From NCBI GenBank assembly GCA_016872605.1, contig VGZI01000019.1:1-52829 (forward strand): a stretch of 52,829 bases of DNA. The letters run 5' to 3'. The position numbers were made by a program, and so were the translations under genes. This DNA comes from Planctomycetota bacterium. Its GTDB lineage: Bacteria; Planctomycetota; Planctomycetia; Gemmatales; Gemmataceae. The notes beneath the pieces are model-generated. The model saw nothing but the letters and a program-made list of their open reading frames with translations, did not search any database and had not been told where the DNA came from. Below are positions 46,422 through 52,829 of the stretch, piece by piece; the first letter of the stretch is position 1, and every line of letters begins with the position of its first letter.

Positions 46422-46886
46422 ATGAACTCATCCGTAATCATGTGGCTCTCAGGCGGCGTTCTTTTCGGCCTGCTTACCCTCGCCGGCGCGGGAGGCGGCG
46501 GGTATTGGGTCTACCAATGCCAGGCCGGCGTGAAACAGCTCGAGTCCGATGTGCAAGACGCGCAAAACAAATTCGATCGCCAGAGGAAGCAATGGAATCC
46601 CAAGGAAGCAGAGCGCTTGGAGCAGAAGCTCCGAGAAACCGAAGTCGAACTGGAAAACTCCAGGCGCACGCGCTTGCTTTCGATCATGGTCGCAAGCGCG
46701 GCAATCATCCCGGCGTTCCTAACATTGATCTTCCTCGTCATGGCCTCGATTCGGTTCATGCAGAAAGCGCCGGAGCCAATGGCGGAAACGGACGTTGCGG
46801 ACGAGGAACCTGAACCGGCGGCAAAGCCTCGCAAATCCAACGCAAGCGATCAGATAACCAGGCCGGAACGCAAGCAGCGCGACTAG
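46422..46886 (+). CDS. Small membrane protein with coiled-coil segment
   Basis: The 154-aa protein has two hydrophobic segments, about 8-31 (LSGGVLFGLLTLAGAGGGGY, then WVY) and 86-112 (LLSIMVASAAIIPAFLTLIF). A charged helical region lies between them (GVKQLESDVQDAQNKFDRQR, AERLEQKLRETEVELENSRR) that could form a coiled coil. The C-terminus is acidic then basic. No family was recognised. It follows the ferredoxin gene by nine bases, within which the gtctggtc stretch gives no strong RBS, so coupling to the ferredoxin is likely. Confidence 0.65.
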   Translation: MNSSVIMWLSGGVLFGLLTLAGAGGGGYWVYQCQAGVKQLESDVQDAQNKFDRQRKQWNPKEAERLEQKLRETEVELENSRRTRLLSIMVASAAIIPAFLTLIFLVMASIRFMQKAPEPMAETDVADEEPEPAAKPRKSNASDQITRPERKQRD

Positions 46887-46904
46887 TGCTTTGGCTTCCA
46901 TGGA

Positions 46905-46980
46905 TTGATGGATGCAGGGTGCGTGAAACGCACCGGTCCGCTCATCGGTGCGTTGCACGCACCCTACGTCTATCCATCAA
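46905..46980. repeat. Inverted repeat of agggtgcgtgaaacgcacc (same family as 24568-24617)
   Basis: agggtgcgtgaaacgcacc at 46916-46934 and ggtgcgttgcacgcacccta at 46947-46966 repeat the unit seen at 24568-24617. The symmetry extends outward (ttgatggat / atccatcaa). It lies after the small membrane protein and before the facing proline-rich gene. No other gene was recognised in 46887-47048. Confidence 0.85.
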
Positions 46981-47048
46981 CGGATCGTAGACGGTGCACT
47001 AGCGCTCGTGCCGCGCGCTCCGGGCTGATTTCTTCACACATCCGGTGT

Positions 47049-48350
47049 CTACGGCAGCGCGATGTGCGATACGCGCAGGTACGAATCGTTGCCGATCTGC
47101 TCGGAAACCCCATAAACGCTGATGCGTCGGCCTTCGTACTGAGCGAGCGATCCGCCGTTGCGAGCGACAAGGTGCGAGATAACATTGCCGCGCGCGTCGA
47201 TCAGCGTCCAGACGGCTTCGTCGCTCGACGTCATGCGGTTGCCGGCGCGGCGCAGCGTTCCATACGACGTCCACTGCTTGTCGGTGGTCGCAGCTGACCT
47301 GGCGCTGGCTTGCTTGACGTTCTCGTCGATGGCGGCACGCGGGCTGGCATGAACGACCTTGGTTGGGAGCTGGCTGATCTGCAGCGTGAGCCGATCGCCT
47401 TTCAGTTCGAACGCGACCGGCGCCGAATCACTGGTCCTGCTCGCGTCCTTCTCAATGGTGATGGCCGCGCCGCCTTCGAGCACCAGCCGATCATCCATGA
47501 GCGGAATCGACAGTTGCTCGCACATGCCGGTCATGGTGTCGTCGGTGATTTGCACTTTCCCGATGGCATGCAGCGTTCCCTTGCCCGTCTGAAGATCAAG
47601 GCTTTGACAGACGATCTTGAACTCATGCTTCTTTTGCACCGTGGCCACGACGATCGTTTGGCCGTCGACGATGTCGATCTTCAGGCTCCAAGGGCAGTTC
47701 TTGAGCTTGGCGAGTTCTTCGGCAACCGGGAGCATCGGCGCAGGTCCAACGCGCGGCGTCGGCTTTTGCGTGTCCAACGGCGGCGGAGTCAATCCGCCCG
47801 ATGACGTCCCCCCGGACGGCGGCAACATTGGCTTGGTGTTCGCCGGCGGGGCCACCTCATCCTTCGGCTGCGCCGAAAGCGGTGGGAAAGGCTGGCTACG
47901 CGGCAGTACGGACTCCTTCGGCTGCGGCGCCGGTCCATCCTTCACATCGAGCGGCGGAATCACCGGTGGGCCCGCGTTCTTCTTGGGCTCATTGATCGGC
48001 GGCAATGGCGGCGGTAGCGTGTCCTTTTTCGACTCGCCAATCGACGGCAGAGGCGCTGGAGCTGGTATCGTGTCCTTCTTCGGCTCGCTGATCGGCGGCA
48101 GCGGCAGCGGCAGGTCCTTCTTCGGCGTGTTTGCCAACGCCGGCTTCTCATTCACAATGATCGGCGGCAGCGTCGGCAGCGACGGCAGCCCGTCTTTCTT
48201 CGATTCGAGCGCCCGCTTCAAGGCCTCATCGAGATCGTTCTTTTTCTCCCCCGACGCGTCTTGCGCCCCAATGCGATTGATCAAATAATCGCTGGCGACA
48301 ATCCCCACGATCGCCATCACGATCGCGCCAATCAACAGGTTCCTTTGCAT
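47049..48350 (-). CDS. Proline-rich secreted protein with OstA/LptA-like and SH3-like parts
   Basis: The 433-aa product starts at ATG 48350 (aagga nine bases upstream). MQRNLLIGAIVMAIVGIVAS is a signal anchor. Residues about 55-215 are proline-rich with an imperfect repeat of LPPI.EPKKDT type (LPPISEPKKDT, LPSIGESKKDT, LPPINEPKKNA). Residues about 220-320 read like the beta-jellyroll OstA/LptA repeats (KGTLHAIGKVQITDDTMTG, RLVLEGGAAITIEKD). The last 80 residues form a small beta domain (WTLIDARGNVISHLVARN, YEGRRISVYGVSEQ). It probably spans or lines the periplasm. The OstA link is weak and rests on strand pattern only. Confidence 0.7.
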   Translation of the reverse strand: MQRNLLIGAIVMAIVGIVASDYLINRIGAQDASGEKKNDLDEALKRALESKKDGLPSLPTLPPIIVNEKPALANTPKKDLPLPLPPISEPKKDTIPAPAPLPSIGESKKDTLPPPLPPINEPKKNAGPPVIPPLDVKDGPAPQPKESVLPRSQPFPPLSAQPKDEVAPPANTKPMLPPSGGTSSGGLTPPPLDTQKPTPRVGPAPMLPVAEELAKLKNCPWSLKIDIVDGQTIVVATVQKKHEFKIVCQSLDLQTGKGTLHAIGKVQITDDTMTGMCEQLSIPLMDDRLVLEGGAAITIEKDASRTSDSAPVAFELKGDRLTLQISQLPTKVVHASPRAAIDENVKQASARSAATTDKQWTSYGTLRRAGNRMTSSDEAVWTLIDARGNVISHLVARNGGSLAQYEGRRISVYGVSEQIGNDSYLRVSHIALP

Positions 48351-48640
48351 GGCTGCGTCCTTGCTCTAGGTGATAGGTTACGTTCCATCCCAATACGGAT
48401 TTTACCAGGAAGCGATTCGCCGTGTCATCGCCAACTGACTGTGACGCATCATAAAACCACGTGATGAGTTATGGCAAACGCTCAGAGTTTTCCGCGCCGC
48501 CAATTCGGCAGCGCCTCCATGCAACCTTACGATGTTGTCACGAAAAAGGTTGCTTCTCCGTGCAAAACCCGCAGTAGACTTGGGCGTTGAATTACTTGTC
48601 CCGTCCCGAGAACTTATCACAACGAGAAAGGGGAACGTCC

Positions 48641-49096
48641 ATGCGTCTTGGATTCATGTTGACCTTCGGTGCGCTGTTGTTTCTTACCGGCGGCGCCGGC
48701 GCACAAGTGAAGAAGCATCCGCATCACCATCTACATCACGCGTTGTGGGAGCTACGCGACGCGCGCAAGGAACTCAAAGAATCGAAGCACGATTTCGGCG
48801 GGCATAAGGAAAAAGCCCTGCATGCCATCAACGACGCAATCAAACAACTCGAACTCGTTCTGCTCTACAAGAACGACAACATCAAGGGCGAGCCGACGCG
48901 TGGCGACCTGCGAGAGCACTACAAGAAGTACAAACACCACCCGCACCTGCATCATGCCCTGCACGAGTTGCAGCATGCTCAGCACCAACTCAAGGAGGCC
49001 AAGCACAACTTCAACGGACACCGCGAACGGGCACTGCGCGACATTCACACGGCGATCCACCAGATTGAGCTTTTACTCAAGCATCACAAGAAGTAG
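48641..49096 (+). CDS. Secreted His-rich protein with an internal duplication
   Basis: The 151-aa protein starts at ATG 48641 after gagaaagggg. MRLGFMLTFGALLFLTGGAG followed by AQ is a signal peptide. Two repeats follow: HPHHHLHHALWELRDARKEL plus KESKHDFGGHKEKALHAIND, and HPHLHHALHELQHAQHQLKE plus AKHNFNGHRERALRDIHTAI. Each has the same order of His cluster, helix, KH(D/N)F.GH, helix ending in (K/H)Q(L/I)EL. The His content suggests metal or acid-base binding, but no ligand can be named. The gene is divergent from the proline-rich gene and is followed by a long inverted repeat and a terminator. Confidence 0.8.
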   Translation: MRLGFMLTFGALLFLTGGAGAQVKKHPHHHLHHALWELRDARKELKESKHDFGGHKEKALHAINDAIKQLELVLLYKNDNIKGEPTRGDLREHYKKYKHHPHLHHALHELQHAQHQLKEAKHNFNGHRERALRDIHTAIHQIELLLKHHKK

Positions 49097-49118
49097 CAAC
49101 TCGAGGCTATCCGGAAAC

Positions 49119-49198
49119 GGGAGGGCGAGGCTCCTGCCGAGCCGTGAACCCTGAAGAATACTGACGGTTCACGGCTCGGCAGGAGCCTCGCCCTCCCC
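49119..49198. repeat. 32-bp perfect inverted repeat (ggctcctgccgagcc family)
   Basis: Arms at 49119-49150 and 49166-49197 are exact reverse complements (core ggctcctgccgagccgtgaa) around a 15-base loop. The element lies 23 bases after the His-rich gene. Its length and perfect match make it the longest clean palindrome in the window. Confidence 0.9.
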
Positions 49199-49261
49199 AA
49201 ATTGGCCTCTCCGTATAGCCTTTGGGTATCGGCGTTTCAAATCGCGGCAGCTCGATGTAGC

Positions 49262-49298
49262 AAAAGCAACCAGTGCGAAAGCGCCGGTTGCTTTTTTT
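49262..49298 (+). terminator. Intrinsic terminator
   Basis: aaaagcaacc, then agtgcgaaagcgcc, then ggttgcttttttt: a 10-base-pair stem, a small inner gcgaaagc stem and seven Ts. It may end the transcript of the His-rich gene. The stretch 49299-49586 after it holds no recognised gene. Confidence 0.85.
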
Positions 49299-49586
49299 GC
49301 CAAACGTGTCAAATGCGATTTGCGCAAATACCTGCGTAGTGTAGAATTACGTTAGGAAGCGACCAATCGGCCGAGCGCCGGCATTGGGTTTGCTATCCTA
49401 TAAAATCCTCAAAAAAAATCGGCCAAGGCGCGAACCTGAATGGGAACCGCGTTGTCCGAGAGGGGTTGATCGCCCGAGGTTCGCTGCCCGTGCTATGCCG
49501 CGAGCGGCAAAAAAGGAAAGAAGACCAAGAAACCAATCCACTGTCACTTGGGCATTACGCCCATCTTTGTTTCGCCGGAGGCTCCC

Positions 49587-49901
49587 ATGGCCATCACGAA
49601 CTTGCACACCGTCGCGATCGAAAGCGCCAAGCAACATGGCGTTCGCGTGACCGGTATGGACTGCAAGGACTCGATGCGCCAGGAGCGATTTCCGGCGCCT
49701 CAGTCCTTGCCAGGGCTGCCATCGCTCGGACTGTATTCAGTCCGGACGGGCCCCGATGCCGGCGATGTGGCGGATAACGCCGTCGCGGCGTTGGCCGTCA
49801 CACGGGCCGGTCGGTCCGTCAGCGAAGGCGCCAGAATCGGGACCACGCTAAGCAAAGCGTGGCCCGGGTCCCCGTGTGGGACGATTCTGGCATGCGGGTA
49901 A
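49587..49901 (+). CDS. Doubtful small hypothetical ORF ending in a repeat
   Basis: An ATG at 49587 with a good ggagg RBS eight bases upstream gives 104 aa (MAITNLHTVAIESAKQHGVR). No family or signal peptide was recognised. The last 21 codons lie in a palindromic repeat (49830-49891), so either the repeat has replaced the real 3' end or the ORF is chance. The RBS is the main support. Confidence 0.35.
   Translation: MAITNLHTVAIESAKQHGVRVTGMDCKDSMRQERFPAPQSLPGLPSLGLYSVRTGPDAGDVADNAVAALAVTRAGRSVSEGARIGTTLSKAWPGSPCGTILACG
49830..49891. repeat. Inverted repeat gccagaatc...gattctggc with inner hairpin
   Basis: gccagaatcgggaccacgct at 49830-49849 and gtgtgggacgattctggc at 49874-49891 form the outer arms. 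An inner stem ccacgct/aaagcgtgg lies between. It overlaps the end of the doubtful small ORF. Confidence 0.75.
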
Positions 49902-49915
49902 CGACACGAGCACGC

Positions 49916-49946
49916 AGCGCAAGCAAGTGAATTCTTCGCTTACGCT
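49916..49946. repeat. agcgcaagc...gcttacgct hairpin element
   Basis: agcgcaagc at 49916 and gcttacgct at 49938 pair with one G-T mismatch around aagtgaattcttc. It is next to the previous palindrome and 87 bases before the paired atcacgc element, so three repeat types are clustered in 250 bases. Confidence 0.6.
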
Positions 49947-50032
49947 TCAGGCTCTGAAGTCACACCCGCCAGCCTTGTTCCCTCGCAGGCACATCGCCTG
50001 CCCCCGTCATTCCATCGTGACCCGTCGATATC

Positions 50033-50086
50033 CGTAGGCATCACGCTCCGCGTGATGCTCTCATCACGCGGAGCGTGATGTCTACG
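50033..50086. repeat. Inverted pair of atcacgcggagcgtgat elements
   Basis: cgtaggcatcacgctccgcg at 50033-50052 and its near-complement (atcacgcggagcgtgatgtc plus tacg, 50063-50086) match with one mismatch over 24 bases. A single copy lies at 24674-24699 and a worn one at 51525-51547. It sits 46 bases upstream of the sigma-factor gene. Confidence 0.9.
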
Positions 50087-50132
50087 ATGCCGACGGTCTG
50101 GAATGGCAACCGCAAGAGACCGGAGGTGACGT

Positions 50133-50699
50133 ATGATCTGGGGTGAAATTTTGCCTTTGATTACGCGGGCGCAGGCAGGCGACCGCGAGGCGTTCGGCGA
50201 GTTGGTTCAGCGTTTCCACCCGGCCGTCTACGCCGTCGCGATCGCGCGCTTGCGCGACGCGAACGAGGCGGCGGAGTTGACGCAGGAGGTCTTCATCCAT
50301 GCCATGCAGAAGATCGCTCAGTTGCGCGATCCGCACTGCTTCGTCGGCTGGCTGCGTCAGATCACGGTGCGCATGGCCATCAATCGCGTCACGCGCAAGG
50401 CCCCGGTTCAGGGCACGGAGCCCGAAGTCCTGCAGAACGCGCCGGACGCCGAGGCCGGTCCGCTCGACACCCTGATCCAGGGTGAGAACCGCACGGCCAT
50501 CATGGACGGCCTGGAGCGCTTGAAGCCGCTCGACCGCGACACGCTGGTCGCGTTCTACATCAAGGGTCGCACCTTGAAGCAGATGGCCCGCGAGTTCGAG
50601 ACGCCGGTCGGCACCATCAAGCGCCGCCTGCACGTCGCCCGCAACCGCTTGCGCGACGCGATGGAACCGCCGTCGCGGCGCAAGAAGGTCTTAGTGTAA
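50133..50699 (+). CDS. ECF-type RNA polymerase sigma factor
   Basis: The 188-aa protein starts at ATG 50133 with a near-perfect ggaggtga RBS. Region 2 covers about 10-85: AGDREAFGELVQRFHPAVYA, AAELTQEVFIHAMQKI (region 2.3/2.4) and HCFVGWLRQITVRMAINRV. After a linker, region 4 (about 130-178) has LKPLDRDTLVAFYIKGRTLK and FETPVGTIKRRLHVARNRLR, a helix-turn-helix for -35 recognition. The Arg/Lys-rich tail (SRRKKVLV) is short. No anti-sigma gene lies next to it, so control may be by its own promoter or a distant partner. A terminator follows the gene. Confidence 0.95.
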   Translation: MIWGEILPLITRAQAGDREAFGELVQRFHPAVYAVAIARLRDANEAAELTQEVFIHAMQKIAQLRDPHCFVGWLRQITVRMAINRVTRKAPVQGTEPEVLQNAPDAEAGPLDTLIQGENRTAIMDGLERLKPLDRDTLVAFYIKGRTLKQMAREFETPVGTIKRRLHVARNRLRDAMEPPSRRKKVLV

Positions 50700-50739
50700 C
50701 CAACGAAGCCACGGGGAAAGCGCAGAGAGCCCCTTGGTT

Positions 50740-50777
50740 AAAAAAGGCCCACGGCATTTCGTGCCCTGGGCTTTTTT
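50740..50777 (+). terminator. Intrinsic terminator after the sigma-factor gene
   Basis: aaaaaaggcccacggca, tttc, then gtgccctgggctttttt. The stem has one bulge and ends in six Ts, with six As on the other side, so it may work on both strands. It lies 40 bases after the sigma stop and before the end of the facing lipoprotein gene. Confidence 0.8.
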
Positions 50778-50849
50778 CTGTTCGCGCCACAAGGCGCCGG
50801 CTCTGGAGAACCCTCCAGAGCCGTCCCAAATTCAATCTTTTCGGACCTC

Positions 50850-51233
50850 TTACTTTTCTGGAGTTTCCGTGGGCGACGGGAAAGGTGGACCCTGATCGAT
50901 GCCATACGCCCGGCACTGTTGATCTCCCTGCGTCCGGCTGCGAAGGCGATAGTAAACGATCGGCAGCGTCGCTAGGTCACCGACCAAGGACAAGGGAGTG
51001 TCCAGGCCGACCATGACAGCCGCCGGGATGATGCCGATGGGACCGGCCATGAGCGGAGCGCTCCCCCCGAGCACGGAGCCGTGCACTCCGCCGAACGGCT
51101 CACACCAGGTCGGCCCGAAGGCGCGATAGCCGCTCGACGGCGTCGTGGGCGCAGTCACGTTCGTGATCGTCCCACACCACGATGAAACGATGGCGAAGGC
51201 GGCTAACAGCAGTAGGCAACGGCCGGAATGCAC
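50850..51233 (-). CDS. YceK/YidQ-like lipoprotein
   Basis: The 127-aa product was started at GTG 51233 because GGAG lies eight bases before it; a GTG at 51242 is also in frame. A hydrophobic segment (LLLLAAFAIVSSWC) ends in SSWCGTIT, a lipobox-like site with Cys and Gly-Thr-Ile that matches the CGTI of YceK proteins. YRAFGPTWCEPF, then DTPLSLVGDLATLPIVYYR near the end is the family's D-x-P-x-S-x-x-x-D-x-x-x-x-P motif. These lipoproteins are of unknown function and sit in the envelope. It faces the sigma-factor gene and is a single gene. Confidence 0.72.
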   Translation of the reverse strand: MHSGRCLLLLAAFAIVSSWCGTITNVTAPTTPSSGYRAFGPTWCEPFGGVHGSVLGGSAPLMAGPIGIIPAAVMVGLDTPLSLVGDLATLPIVYYRLRSRTQGDQQCRAYGIDQGPPFPSPTETPEK

Positions 51234-51546
51234 AACAGGCACTCCACGCGGATTTGCGAAGCCAGTTCCCGCCCTTCCTCATGTGCGCGGCGAGGTATGG
51301 CAGCCTCGACAAATTGCCACAAGTCTATTGTTCCTCGTAGCTCAAACGGTTACCTGACGAAACATCAAGAGGCGTTTCTCGAAATTCCGCGCGAGGCTGA
51401 TAGGCGAACTCGCCGAGACCAATCCTCTCGCAGCGTGCCGATTCCACCTGGCGCGCGGCCATCGGCGCGGTTTCGAAGTCGGGATATCGAACGATGGATG
51501 TCGACGAACTGCGGTCGCATTGCAGACCTCAAGCTCCGCGTGAGGT
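51234..51546. other. Intergenic region with a worn palindromic repeat
   Basis: The stretch holds no convincing gene; short ORFs on both strands lack RBS and protein character. At 51525-51547 gacctca...tgaggtc forms a hairpin around agctccgcg, a worn copy of the atcacgcggagcgtgat element. Its right edge reaches the stop codon of the MFS gene. It should contain the promoter of the lipoprotein gene. Confidence 0.5.
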
Positions 51547-52785
51547 CTACGGTGAACTCACCACTGTTTCGTCGGAATCGCCAACGGCGCATGCGTACGA
51601 CGCAGCGGCGGCGAGCAGGACGGCTGCGGCGAGAGCAAGGCCCCAGGCTAGGTCGCCGGTTGCGGTGGACACGGCGCCAACGATGAACGGCGCGGACACT
51701 TCGCCGATGAGATGGAGCACAAGCGCGTTGAGCGCCAGGCCGGCGCCGCGGATCTTCGGCGCAGTGCATGCCAAGAGAGCCGTATCGAGCGGTCCGACGT
51801 TTAGCCAAATCAACGTCAAGCCGAGCGTGAGCGCCGACAGGCAGAGAACGAGACTGTCGGCCATGAGTGCGAACGCGAAACAAGGCGCGGCCGCCACGGT
51901 CATGAGCGCGGCGAATCGCAAGAGAGAGCGTGAGCCACCGCCGCTTATGAGATCGCCGATCCAGCCGCCCAGAGCGATGCCGCCGATGCCCGTTGCCGCC
52001 ACAACGATGCCGAGCTGCAATCCCGCGTCATCGAGCGACATGTGGCGAAGTTTCGTCAAGTACGTCGGCGCCCAAACGTTCCAGGCAACCATGGAAAAGA
52101 CCATCAGCGCCATGCCCAGGGTCGTGAAGGCGAAGCCGCGGTTATGCAAGAGTTCGGTCCACGAGGATTGGCCGACGCTCTCCGGTTCGTCAGCGCCACG
52201 GGTCGGCTCATGGAGTGTGAGTGCCAAGCACGCCGCAATCGCACCGACGACGCCCGTGGTGTAGAACGCCCAGCGCCAGTCAAGCCAGACCGACGCCTGC
52301 GAGCCCAGAACGTAGCCGACCGCGGAGCCGAGCGGGATGGCCATGAGCAGCACGCCGAGCGCTCGGCTGCGCTGATGGCGTGGAAATGCGTCGGCGATCA
52401 GCATCGGCCCGATCGGGGCGCAGGTCGCTTCGCCTATTCCGGACAAACACCGAGCGACGAGAAGTTGCGTCCAGTCCTGGGCAAATCCGGTGGCCAGCGA
52501 GGTCACGCTCCAGACGCCGACGCCTGCCGCCAGCACATAGGTGCGGCGATACCGATCGCACAACCAGCCGACGAGTGGAAGCGTTGCGCAATAGCCGACC
52601 GTGAATGCCGCCGCCAACATCCCCGCCGTCGCATCGGTCAGTGCGAAGACTTCCTCGATCCGCGGCAACAACACCGCCAATGAGGCTCGGTCCATGAACA
52701 CGACCAGATCGATCACGAACAGCCCGCCCAGCATGGCGTAAGCGGATCGCCAGGGCGATTCCAACGGCTGTTCTGGAGGCGTCAA
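51547..52785 (-). CDS. MFS transporter, spinster-like/ACS-like type
   Basis: The 412-aa product uses a TTG at 52785 (ggggaa eight bases before it), since no ATG fits the family's N-terminus better. TM1 is LGGLFVIDLVVFMDRASLAV, with the Asp-Arg of TM1 transporters. Motif A reads GWLCDRYRRTYV after TM2. Later parts include GIGEATCAPIGPMLIADAFP (motif C-like region), GVLLMAIPLGSAVGYVLGSQ and a second half from about 215 (GFAFTTLGMALMVFSMVAWN). Twelve hydrophobic segments are expected, and their number looks right. It resembles the spinster-like transporters for lipids or organic anions; the substrate is unknown. It lies at the right edge with 44 bases before the window ends. Confidence 0.85.
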   Translation of the reverse strand: MTPPEQPLESPWRSAYAMLGGLFVIDLVVFMDRASLAVLLPRIEEVFALTDATAGMLAAAFTVGYCATLPLVGWLCDRYRRTYVLAAGVGVWSVTSLATGFAQDWTQLLVARCLSGIGEATCAPIGPMLIADAFPRHQRSRALGVLLMAIPLGSAVGYVLGSQASVWLDWRWAFYTTGVVGAIAACLALTLHEPTRGADEPESVGQSSWTELLHNRGFAFTTLGMALMVFSMVAWNVWAPTYLTKLRHMSLDDAGLQLGIVVAATGIGGIALGGWIGDLISGGGSRSLLRFAALMTVAAAPCFAFALMADSLVLCLSALTLGLTLIWLNVGPLDTALLACTAPKIRGAGLALNALVLHLIGEVSAPFIVGAVSTATGDLAWGLALAAAVLLAAAASYACAVGDSDETVVSSP

Positions 52786-52829
52786 CGCTGGTTCCCCAAA
52801 TCGATGCGAGCTAAACGAAATCTATTTCG

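Noticed and set aside
47617..48288. 223-codon plus-strand Gly/Ser/Phe-rich ORF
   Set aside because: It is the complement of the proline-rich repeat of the minus-strand gene.
49320..49347. Possible promoter ttgcgc-16 bases-tagaat
   Set aside because: One -35/-10-like pair in a region of doubtful coding content is expected by chance, and promoter rules for planctomycetes are not well enough known.

Overview
The window looks like chromosomal DNA of a planctomycete, most likely of the Gemmata/Pirellula type. The DNA is GC-rich with long genes. It carries protein types typical of that phylum: a very large PQQ-type beta-propeller protein, a long MoxR/DUF58/BatA/VWA/DUF4175-like gene train, an NPCBM-domain protein, trypsin-like/PDZ proteins in tandem, Met/Gly-rich and Lys/Gly/Asp-rich low-complexity tails, and many short palindromic repeats between genes. 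The phylum is an inference from gene content; no rRNA or tRNA gene was seen. No phage, plasmid, CRISPR or transposase gene was recognised, so this reads as core genome.

Layout. 1-3119 (minus) is the 5' part of a large VWA protein that runs off the left edge with a Met/Gly repeat tail. 3461-4414 (plus) is a type I mannose-6-phosphate isomerase. 4641-9197 (minus) is a set of codirectional genes: class V aminotransferase, a frameshifted hypothetical gene overlapping a HEPN-like gene, serA, and a secreted LolA-like protein. The aminotransferase and SerA probably serve serine metabolism. 9338-10177 (plus) is a zinc-ribbon DUF4328-like membrane protein. 10244-12214 (minus) is an exported YyaL/DUF255 thioredoxin-domain protein.

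12482-36498 (plus) is the heart of the window: a giant double-propeller PQQ/TPR protein, a squalene-cyclase-like toroid protein, then MoxR ATPase, DUF58 protein, BatA-like VWA protein, polytopic VWA protein, a DUF4175-like protein with an internal PDZ domain, a coiled-coil/low-complexity secreted protein and a small secreted helical protein. In other bacteria MoxR, DUF58 and VWA proteins act together as a chaperone-like envelope system; here it has grown to seven genes. Every larger spacer in this train holds a short repeat of a different family.

36636-42998 (plus) holds an NPCBM protein followed by three tandem trypsin-like/PDZ proteins. The first has an intact His-Asp-Ser triad. The second has lost only the serine (Ala in its place). 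The third has lost all three residues and is fused to an alpha/beta-hydrolase-like domain that also lacks its nucleophile. This graded series of pseudo-enzymes is the most striking single observation.

43082-52829 is a mixed region: CvpA-family protein (minus), small secreted protein, MFS transporter, two-cluster ferredoxin with a small membrane protein, proline-rich OstA-like protein (minus), a His-rich internally duplicated protein, a doubtful small ORF within a repeat cluster, an ECF sigma factor, a YceK-like lipoprotein (minus) and a second MFS transporter (minus). All family names rest on motifs read by eye; no search was run.
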